A stretch of 64,000 nucleotides of DNA, from contig NZ_KB467824.1 of the NCBI RefSeq assembly GCF_000344615.1, positions 4,367,767 to 4,431,766 on the forward strand. Direction: 5' to 3'. The translations under genes were made by a program, and so were the position numbers. Origin of the DNA: Janthinobacterium sp. CG3. Lineage in GTDB: Bacteria; Pseudomonadota; Gammaproteobacteria; Burkholderiales; Burkholderiaceae_D. Within the stretch, counting starts at the first letter, position 1. The number at the start of each line of letters is the position of its first letter. The notes beneath the pieces were generated by a model that was given only the letters and a program-made list of their open reading frames with translations, searched no databases and was not told where the DNA came from. Positions 48,427 through 56,682 of the stretch are shown piece by piece.

Positions 48427-49112
48427 TGTGGATAACTCTGTGGGAAAACCTGTCAATACACATGGGATAAGTCTGTGCGCAAGCCAGGAATAAGCACTGA
48501 ATAACTTGGCAGTTTACTAGCGAAACGGCACCGGCTATGGCGCTGCGGGGTGTTCGTGCCTCGCCGTCCACGCAACTGTGCGCCATTACCCGCCTTCGCT
48601 CGCTTTGTGGATAACTTTGTGTATAAGCCTGCAAATAAGCGTTGGATAAGCATTGCATAAGCCGGGATAAGTGTCTTGATCGCCAATACGTGCAGATTGC
48701 TATTGTGGGTAAGTCTGTGGAAAAGCATGCACAAAAGCAGAGGATAAGTATTCGCTTCATTCGCCGCTAGCCCATCCCCAACGCCGCATGGGAAAACGCC
48801 GGTAAGAACACTAGCAAACGACGGCGTCGACGCTGTCTGTGGATAAGCCTGTGGGTAGCCTGTTGGCAGGCTGGGGAGAACTACGCAACGTCATGTCGTG
48901 TTTGCTGAGGCGGCAAAACAAAGCCGCCGTTACACCTGGATACCGGCGTCTCCGGCAATTGCCGTTGGCTTTGCCTATATTCAAGGCATCGACCAAGTTC
49001 TCGCTATGACGTACTTAGTGAGCCTGTGTATAAGCCTGTGAAAAACACCGGTATAAGGCTTTGGCAAGCACGGTATAAGCATGTGTGCAAACGCTGGACA
49101 GGTTGTGCATAA
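48427..49112 (+). other. Unidirectional DnaA-box array between glmU and the Lrp-type gene
   Basis: Six perfect TTATNCACA boxes, all reading TGTGNATAA on the plus strand: 48427 (G), 48606 (G), 48618 (T), 48838 (G), 49025 (T) and 49104 (C). Between them are many relaxed copies (TGTGGGAAA 48439, TGTGGGTAA 48704, TGTGGAAAA 48716, repeated GGATAAGC/GCATAAGC). Unlike the origin at 35-36.6 kb, there is no trio run and no inverted arrangement. No convincing gene lies in 48316-49139. The array resembles a DnaA-titration or regulatory locus (datA/DARS-like in principle); this role is inferred. Confidence 0.7.
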
Positions 49113-49139
49113 GCGGTGTACAACGTTCGCTCCAGCCCA

Positions 49140-49613
49140 TCAAACAGCAATGCGAGTCTCAAACTTGCTGCGGAAGGTAGAAAAATACGTCTTTACGTTG
49201 CGCACATTGGCGTGCGCGGCGAACAGCCGGTGCGCCAGCGCGTGGTAGGCTGGCATATCGGCAACCTGGACGATCAGCACGAAGTCGGGTCCGGGCGAGA
49301 CCCGGTAACACTGCAGCACGGCGGCCTCGGCGGCGACATGGCGCTCGAACTCCAGCATCCGCTCGGCGGCCTGGACGTCGAGCGTGATTTCGACGATGGC
49401 GCTCAGGCGCGCGCCCACCATCTGCGGCGCGACGATGGCGACCTGGCGCTCGATGACGCCGCTCTCGGTCAGATGCTTGACGCGGCGCAGACAAGTGGGC
49501 GCCGACACGTGGACCTCCAGCGCCAGCTCGCTGTTGCTTTGTGAAGAGTCAAGCTGCAGCGCATTCAGGATGCGACGATCGACTTCGTCGAGATGCAAGG
49601 TGGAGTCTGCCAT
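49140..49613 (-). CDS. Lrp/AsnC-family transcriptional regulator
   Basis: A 157-residue regulator: HTH (LDEVDRRILNALQLDSSQSNSELALEVHVSAPTCLRRVKHLTESGVI) and RAM-like effector domain (CYRVSPGPDFVLIVQVADMPAYHALAHRLF). The start at 49613 (MADSTLHLDE) fits the family; ATG 49625 is possible. It is divergent from glmS across a strikingly AT-rich region with TGAAA/TTTCA inverted repeats, so it may regulate itself and glmS. Confidence 0.85.
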   Translation of the reverse strand: MADSTLHLDEVDRRILNALQLDSSQSNSELALEVHVSAPTCLRRVKHLTESGVIERQVAIVAPQMVGARLSAIVEITLDVQAAERMLEFERHVAAEAAVLQCYRVSPGPDFVLIVQVADMPAYHALAHRLFAAHANVRNVKTYFSTFRSKFETRIAV

Positions 49614-49650
49614 GAACGCTTTCATCAATATGGAAAAAATGTTCAATGAA

Positions 49651-49733
49651 AATGAAATTATATTTCATTGAAAAATATCGGTGAAATATTCTTTCATATT
49701 TCAATTGAATTAGAAAGCATATTTCATAGTCTC
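49651..49733. promoter_or_regulatory. AT-rich Lrp-type operator region between the Lrp gene and glmS
   Basis: AATGAAATTATATTTCATT (49651-49669) is a near-perfect palindrome; TGAAATATTCTTTCA follows at 49682-49696, and further TTTCA/TGAA half-sites run to about 49733. Repeated AT-rich dyads of this kind are typical Lrp/AsnC targets. Binding is inferred from position. Confidence 0.5.
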
Positions 49734-49779
49734 TGCATTACGATGCGTCCATTCACTATTTTCCATTCAAGAGGCTCCC

Positions 49780-51609
<1,830 letters not shown>

Positions 51610-51635
51610 GCAACGAGTTGAAGCATGACGAGAGC

Positions 51636-51700
51636 TGTGGACAAACAATTAAGTTCGACACAAAACAATTAAGTTTGACACAAACCAATTAAGTTTGACA
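51636..51700 (+). mobile_element. Tn7-like transposon right end at attTn7 (three TnsB-type repeats)
   Basis: TGTGGACAA begins 26 bases after the glmS stop codon and leads into three tightly packed 20-bp repeats: 51641-51660, 51661-51680 (CAAAACAATTAAGTTTGACA) and 51681-51700 (CAAACCAATTAAGTTTGACA). Tn7 inserts about 25 bp beyond glmS with its right end next to the gene; that end starts TGTGG and carries abutting roughly 20-bp TnsB sites. Position, terminal bases and repeat spacing all agree. No matching inverted end and no tns genes were found in the window, so the element is either much larger than this window or a decayed remnant. Confidence 0.7.
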
Positions 51701-51704
51701 CAAG

Positions 51705-51737
51705 TGGCGCAGCCCCTCACGGACTGCGCCATTTTTT
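51705..51737 (+). terminator. Rho-independent terminator downstream of glmS
   Basis: GGCGCAG and CTGCGCC flank an 11-base loop and are followed by ATTTTTT. It lies directly after the transposon-type repeats, so it is either the native glmS terminator displaced by them or one carried by the element. Confidence 0.8.
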
Positions 51738-51788
51738 CGCATGCGCTCTGGATTGACCAGCATGCCGGAATCGCCGCTTCGAACCAGG

Positions 51789-52215
51789 CTACTGGGATCC
51801 CTCGCGTTCTCGCTGACGCAGCCGTTTCAAGTACGTCCCGTCCGACAACTTCTCCGCGTCAAGGTCCAGCGCGCAGTTCACCAGAGAGGCGAGCGCGAGA
51901 AGTGAACCCGTGGTTGTTTCTGCCAGCCGCCTTGATCAGGTTGCAAACGTGGTAATGGGTATTGCAACTAAAGCCGGAGGTGTTGTGGAGATATTCCCGT
52001 TGCAAAAGCAGGTTGGCCACCTCAACAGCTTTACTCGCGATCTGCCGGTTGACCTTGGCGAGGTCGTCGCGCGCGCTGCGTGCTTCCGCGATTTTCTCCG
52101 GGTTCCAGAATGCAGCGGTGTTTAGGTGTAGCGGCTCGCATTCGAAACCTACCGTGCTCGCATTTGACGCTGATTTCGGCTCGAAATAACTGCAAACGAA
52201 GGCAGGTCCATGCTC
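51789..52215 (-). pseudogene. Degraded accessory gene next to the Tn7-like end
   Basis: The minus strand is open without a start codon from about 52215. It reads AAFWNPEKIAEARSARDDLA, then VEVANLLLQREYLHNTSGF and THYHVCNLIKAAGRNN, clearly protein-like, before going astray near 51910 and stopping at 51859. One frame over, from about 51905, the sequence continues LALASLVNCALDLDAEKLSD and YLKRLRQREREGSQ to TAG 51789. The two parts look like the middle and the C-terminus of one protein with an internal deletion and frameshift. It resembles a genomic-island hypothetical protein I cannot name. The DNA at 52216-52469 holds only short repeats. Confidence 0.5.
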
Positions 52216-52469
52216 ACGCTATCTGCAAATGAGCTTGCAATTGACGGCGCCAGCGCGCATTCCATGGCGGTGTGCTCGCGCTAATTGCAAATGGCGGCCC
52301 ATATCGGCAAGCCCCCTTCTCGGCCTGCGCGAAGGGCCGCTGTCGAACCAAAGCGATCATCAACAGAATAAAGGGGACAAAAGCTAAACCTCTGTGTAGC
52401 CAATAAAGCTAGAGGGCAACCAGCTCGGCGAGTTTGGCCGCAATGTCTGCCATCGGCAACAGCTGGCCC

Positions 52470-52856
52470 CTACTGTTCGCCGTCGCGCACCGGGGGGGCG
52501 CCGCGCGGCTTGCCATCGGCCTCGTTCGATTGCGTGTGGCGGTATTCCTGGGTCGCCTTGGCGATTTGCGCGTCGGAAATTTCCTGGACCCTGAGCGCGA
52601 ACGTTTTTCCTTGCTGCACGGCGAGTAAGGCTTCGCGCCGGCGGAAGTCGCTCTCGCGCTCCTCAATGGCCTCTTCGCGTATCCGCAAAGCCTTTTCGCG
52701 CAAGTCCAGTTTTACGGCGCGCTGGCCCGCATCGTCCGCCACCAGCGGCGGCGTTTGCCTGGCCGCGCCCAAGCCCTCTGCATTTTTTTCCGGCAGGGTT
52801 GCTCCGCACGACGCGCAGCGGTGGGGGGAAATTGGCGGTAGCGGAGTCTTGATCAT
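52470..52856 (-). CDS. Coiled-coil protein with N-terminal CxxC, unknown function
   Basis: A 128-residue protein. An N-terminal half zinc-ribbon (HRCASCGATLPEK) is followed by a charged helical region (LREKALRIREEAIEERESDFRRREALLAVQQGK) and an Asp/Glu/Lys-rich tail. No ribosome-binding site precedes the ATG at 52856; a longer form from 52910 is possible. Just past the stop, another frame continues RGQLLPMADIAAKLAELVAL to a stop at 52409, which looks like a genuine C-terminus, so a frameshift may have shortened the protein. Confidence 0.5.
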   Translation of the reverse strand: MIKTPLPPISPHRCASCGATLPEKNAEGLGAARQTPPLVADDAGQRAVKLDLREKALRIREEAIEERESDFRRREALLAVQQGKTFALRVQEISDAQIAKATQEYRHTQSNEADGKPRGAPPVRDGEQ

Positions 52857-53108
52857 TAATGCAATATTATTAACTTGGCGGTGACGGTCGAATGCGGCCC
52901 CGGCTGCCATCGGCGGCAAGCGCGGATGGCGGCGGCGTTGAATCCTGTTTTTCGTTCTATGCGGCAGCGAACAGACCGGATCGCGTGGACCCGTTAATGT
53001 TGCATTAACGTAAGTTCGATAATCGACCGAAGTGTAGCCGGTTTGTCTATTCGTGCCTGTGTGAAAAGACATGTTTTGTCCGCCCTCCACCGTTTATCGA
53101 GAAAAATA

Positions 53109-53846
53109 ATGACTGAAGTACGTTGTAGCCGGTGCCCGCTGAGGCAATCGCCTAGTTTTCTTGAAAACACCGCGGAGGATATCGACGTAGTGCAGTCGTT
53201 GAAGGAGCGCGAACTGAGGCTGCGCGCCGGCGAGATGTTGATTTTTGAGGGCCAGACCGACGCCCGCCTCTTCACGTTGAGGCAAGGCTGGGCCTTCCGT
53301 TTCAAGACGCTGAGCGACGGGCGCCGGCAGATCCTCGGTTTTCTGCTGCCGGGCGACTTCATTGGCGTCCAGCAAAAGATGGCCGACATGGCCGCCCATG
53401 GCGTCGCCACCCTGACCGACGCCTTATTCTGCGTTTTCCGGCGCGACTCGCTGTGGGAGTTGCACCGGCGCTCGCCCAGATTGGGCTTCGACGTCACCTG
53501 GTTGACCGCCCACGAAGAATCGATGGTCGACGATACCTTGCTCTCCGTTGGCCGGCGCAACGCCGAAGAGCGCATTGCCGCCCTGTTGATTGTGCTGTTC
53601 AAACGCGCCGCCGCGCTGCAAGAGGACGGCGGCGCCTCGGGCGTGCCGTTTCCGCTTACCCAGCAGCATGTGGCCGACAGCCTGGGCCTGTCGCTGGTTC
53701 ACACGAATAAGACGCTGCGCAAATTGGAACTGCTCGGCCTGCATCACATTGACGAGGGGCGCTTGCATATGCATAACGGCAAGGCGCTGGCGCGCCTGGC
53801 CGACCTGTTCGGCGACGGCCTTCCACCCCGGCGCCCACTGGTGTAA
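53109..53846 (+). CDS. Crp/Fnr-family transcriptional regulator
   Basis: A 245-residue regulator with an N-terminal CSRCPLRQSPSF segment, a cyclic-nucleotide-binding-type barrel (LRAGEMLIFEGQTDARLFTLRQGWAFRFKTLSDGRRQILGFLLPGDFIG) and a C-terminal HTH (LTQQHVADSLGLSLVHTNKTLRKLELLGL). The two N-terminal cysteines (C6, C9) recall FNR-type sensors, but the full four-cysteine set is not visible. ATG 53109 fits the fold; the ribosome-binding site is weak. It stands alone, divergent from the coiled-coil gene. Confidence 0.87.
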   Translation: MTEVRCSRCPLRQSPSFLENTAEDIDVVQSLKERELRLRAGEMLIFEGQTDARLFTLRQGWAFRFKTLSDGRRQILGFLLPGDFIGVQQKMADMAAHGVATLTDALFCVFRRDSLWELHRRSPRLGFDVTWLTAHEESMVDDTLLSVGRRNAEERIAALLIVLFKRAAALQEDGGASGVPFPLTQQHVADSLGLSLVHTNKTLRKLELLGLHHIDEGRLHMHNGKALARLADLFGDGLPPRRPLV

Positions 53847-54089
53847 GCGTTTTTCCGGTTCGGCTTGCGCGGACGCGCGTCGGATGCAGGAAAGCGTAAT
53901 CGACCCGCCACGCGGAAACGTATCGAATAGAATAATTTGCTTATACACGAACGTTGCTTTCCAGCCCCTGCCTTACCGTTGGAACGCCAGAGTGAAGCGA
54001 TCAATTCGTCGAAGCTTTCTGAATTCGCTCAACGACACCAATTCCGGAATCGGATACACTGATCCTGAATTTAATGGACGGGAGGCCGT

Positions 54090-54284
54090 ATGGACACTCT
54101 AAAAAACTGCGACGGACCTGCGGATATCGCCGCGTCGCCTGAACCTGCCATAACGCCGCAAGACGCGGGCCGGCAGCGCCTGCATGCTGCTTTGACGGCG
54201 GCCGAGGGACTCTGGAAGGACCGCAAGGACATCCCAAAGGACGGGGTTGAATACCAGGGGCAACTGAGGGCTGAATGGCGCTAG
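54090..54284 (+). CDS. VapB/ParD-type antitoxin-like small protein
   Basis: A 64-residue protein ending LWKDRKDIPKDGVEYQGQLRAEWR, the C-terminal toxin-binding pattern of a VapB-type antitoxin. GGGAGG at 54080-54085 precedes the ATG. It overlaps the next gene by 10 bases, the usual coupled layout. Its N-terminus shows no clear DNA-binding fold, so autoregulation may be limited. Its toxin is truncated. Confidence 0.6.
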   Translation: MDTLKNCDGPADIAASPEPAITPQDAGRQRLHAALTAAEGLWKDRKDIPKDGVEYQGQLRAEWR

Positions 54285-54523
54285 TTCTTTTCGATACCAA
54301 TATCTTCATCGACATGCTGGATGGTGTCCACCAAGCGACTATTGAGTTGGGAAGTTACGACAGGCCGGCAATTAGCGTCGTCACTTACATGGAGTTACGC
54401 GCCGGCGAGATACCACGCCCGCAGGATAAACCGGTCTTGGACGCCATCCTCGCTGAATTCGAGGTCATCGAGGTCAGCCGCCGGATCATCGACATTGCCA
54501 TCGCCATTCGCGGAAACACGTAG
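54275..54523 (+). pseudogene. vapC: Truncated VapC-type PIN-domain toxin
   Basis: An 82-residue fragment that starts MALVLFDTNIFIDMLDGV (the first PIN acidic residue in FDTN), followed by AISVVTYMELRAGE (second acidic position), then stops at IAIAIRGNT. A VapC RNase normally has about 130-140 residues; the C-terminal half with the remaining catalytic acids (the KLPDAIIxATA region) is absent and not found in another frame before the next gene at 54574. RNase activity is therefore unlikely. Confidence 0.7.
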
Positions 54524-54573
54524 TCTGACCGCTGAGCTGTGCCAGCCTTACCGGGCCGCAGCAACCAATTCCC

Positions 54574-55908
54574 TCAATACGCGTAAGCGCCGATCACCCG
54601 CCTGACCGTTTCCAACGCCTGCCGGAGCGCGTCCAACTCCACGGACCCGAGCGCCAGGCGCAGCGCATGGGGCAGGTGCACCGAGGTCGCGTAGGGTTCC
54701 GCGGTCGACACCGAAATGCGCTTTCGCATCAGCGCCATCGCCACCTGGTCGGCGCGCACCTCTTCCGGCAGGGGAAGCCAGAGGAAATACGACGCCGGAT
54801 GGCCAACGCATGGCAATCCGGCCAAGACCTCGCCAGCGATCGATTGACGCAGCATCGCATCCCGCCGCTTCTCCGCCTCCAGCCGGGCGACGGTGCCATC
54901 GTCGAGCCAGCCGCAGGCGATCGCCGTCATCACGCCGGGCGTGTTCCATGTGGTGGCCCTGATCGCCCGCTCGATCGACGGCACCCATGCGGCGGGCGCA
55001 GCAACGAATCCCACCCGCAGCCCGGTAGCCACGCTCTTCGACAACCCCGAGACGTACACGGTGGTTTCCGGCGCCAGCGCCGCCAGCGGCGGCGGCGCAT
55101 CCTCCGCCAGGAAGGCATAGGCCGCGTCCTCGATGATGAGCAGCCCGTGTTTGCGGGCGATCGCTACCAGTTGCCGCCGCCGCCGCTCGCTCATCACCCA
55201 GCCCAAGGGGTTGTGCAGCGTCGGCATCGCGTACACGGCGCGCACCCGCCGGCTGGCGCACAGGCGCTCCAGCGCGTCCAGGTCGGGGCCTTGGCCGGCC
55301 GTTGGAATCGACGCCAGTTCCAGGCGTTGCGCTTCGGCGAGCACCTTGAACCCCGAATAGGTCAGCGCGTCGGTCGCGACAACGTCACCGGGCTGCAACA
55401 GCGCCATGGCAGTCACCGCCAGCCCTTGCTGCGCGCCATTGACGATCGACACCTGGTCGCCGCCGACTACCAGCCCGCGGCACGCGAGGTGGCGGGCCAC
55501 GCTGTCGCGCTCATGCCGGCGGCCGCCGTGGGGTTGGTAGCGCAGCAGCGCATCCAGGTCGCCGGACGACGCCAGCTGGCGCAAGGCGCCACGCAGCAAA
55601 TCCGCTTGGCCGGGTAGCGAGGGATAGTTGAAATTGAGATCGACGATGCCCGCCGTCGCCGCCTGTTGGTCGATGCCCAAGCCACGCGGCAGCGACGTTT
55701 CCCGGACAAAGGTGCCGCGGCCGGTCTCGCCGCTGACCAGTCCCATGGCGCCGAGTTCGGCATACACCCGCGTGGCGGTGACCAGGGCGATGCCCTCCTT
55801 GGCCGAAAGCTGGCGGTGGGTTGGCAGGCGTGCGCCCGGCGGCAGGCGCCCGGAGCGGATATCGGCGGCCAACGCGTCGACCAGGAGTTTGTAGCGGGCG
55901 TGGGGCAT
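54574..55908 (-). CDS. MocR-family regulator (GntR HTH plus aminotransferase domain)
   Basis: A 444-residue protein. The HTH (LPPGARLPTHRQLSAKEGIALVTATRVYAELGAMGLV) is fused to a fold-I aminotransferase domain (YQPHGGRRHERDSVARHL; PLP lysine in YVSGLSKSVATGLRVGFV). ATG 55908 gives MPHARYKLLVDALAADIRSG; an upstream TTG would lie inside the operator. It is divergent from a DJ-1/PfpI gene across 85 bases containing a 12-bp inverted repeat, so it probably controls that gene and itself. Confidence 0.9.
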   Translation of the reverse strand: MPHARYKLLVDALAADIRSGRLPPGARLPTHRQLSAKEGIALVTATRVYAELGAMGLVSGETGRGTFVRETSLPRGLGIDQQAATAGIVDLNFNYPSLPGQADLLRGALRQLASSGDLDALLRYQPHGGRRHERDSVARHLACRGLVVGGDQVSIVNGAQQGLAVTAMALLQPGDVVATDALTYSGFKVLAEAQRLELASIPTAGQGPDLDALERLCASRRVRAVYAMPTLHNPLGWVMSERRRRQLVAIARKHGLLIIEDAAYAFLAEDAPPPLAALAPETTVYVSGLSKSVATGLRVGFVAAPAAWVPSIERAIRATTWNTPGVMTAIACGWLDDGTVARLEAEKRRDAMLRQSIAGEVLAGLPCVGHPASYFLWLPLPEEVRADQVAMALMRKRISVSTAEPYATSVHLPHALRLALGSVELDALRQALETVRRVIGAYAY

Positions 55909-55918
55909 GCGGAAATGT

Positions 55919-55948
55919 ATCCAATACAATAATTTGATTGTACTGGAT
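55919..55948. promoter_or_regulatory. Inverted-repeat operator for the MocR regulator
   Basis: ATCCAATACAAT (55919-55930) and ATTGTACTGGAT (55937-55948) match as inverted repeats with one mismatch and a 6-base spacer. The site lies 11 bases before the MocR start and 46 before the DJ-1 gene. Confidence 0.65.
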
Positions 55949-55993
55949 TCTTCGCATACGATATTTCACCGCAACCCATTCGACCACGACACC

Positions 55994-56596
55994 ATGCATA
56001 TCGCCATTCTTACCTTCGAAGGTTTCAACGAACTCGATTCGCTGATTGCCCTGGGTATCCTCAAGCGCGTCAAGAAGCCGGGCTGGCGCGTCTCGATCGC
56101 CAGTCCCACGACGCAGGTCCGCTCGATGAACGGGCTGCTGATGGAAGCGCAGGTCTCGTTGCGCGAGGCATGCGCGGCCGATGCGGTGCTCGTGGGCAGC
56201 GGCATGCTGACCCGGGAAGTCGTGCGCGACGAGGCCTTGATGGCGCAGCTGCAACTCGATCCGTCAAGGCAGTTGTTGGGGGCGCAATGTTCCGGCACGC
56301 TGGTGCTGGCCAAGCTCGGTTTGCTCGACGGTGTCCCGGCGTGTACCGACCTGACGACGAAGCCCTGGGTCGAGGAAGCCGGCGTCGCCGTGCTGAACCA
56401 GCCATTCGTCGCCAAGGGCAACGTCGCCACGGCGGGCGGCTGCCTGGCCTCGCAGTATCTTGCCGCCTGGCTCATTGCCCGTCTGGACGGCGTCGAGTCG
56501 GCGCGCGAAGCCATTCACTACGTCGCGCCGGTGGGGGAAAAGGAAGACTACGTTGCGCGCGCGATGCGCAATATCACACCGTTCCTGCCAGCGTAG
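55994..56596 (+). CDS. DJ-1/PfpI-superfamily protein
   Basis: A 200-residue protein: MHIAILTFEGFNELDSLIALGILKRV at the N-terminus and the nucleophile elbow GAQCSGTLVLAK (Cys about residue 100). This places it with isonitrile-hydratase/ThiJ-like glutamine amidotransferase-fold proteins; activity is unknown. ATG 55994 fits the fold start. It is very likely regulated by the divergent MocR protein through the operator at 55919-55948. Confidence 0.85.
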   Translation: MHIAILTFEGFNELDSLIALGILKRVKKPGWRVSIASPTTQVRSMNGLLMEAQVSLREACAADAVLVGSGMLTREVVRDEALMAQLQLDPSRQLLGAQCSGTLVLAKLGLLDGVPACTDLTTKPWVEEAGVAVLNQPFVAKGNVATAGGCLASQYLAAWLIARLDGVESAREAIHYVAPVGEKEDYVARAMRNITPFLPA

Positions 56597-56682
56597 CCGG
56601 CGGTCGTTTGCCTGCAACCGTCCCGGCGTGGACGGACGCGCGCGCGACCGCCGCCGGCCGATAACGGCCGGCCTGCGTTTCT

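Noticed and set aside
51695-52189. Short plus-strand open frames (71-86 codons) after glmS considered as tns genes
   Set aside because: They are antisense to the decayed minus-strand gene and show no transposase motif.
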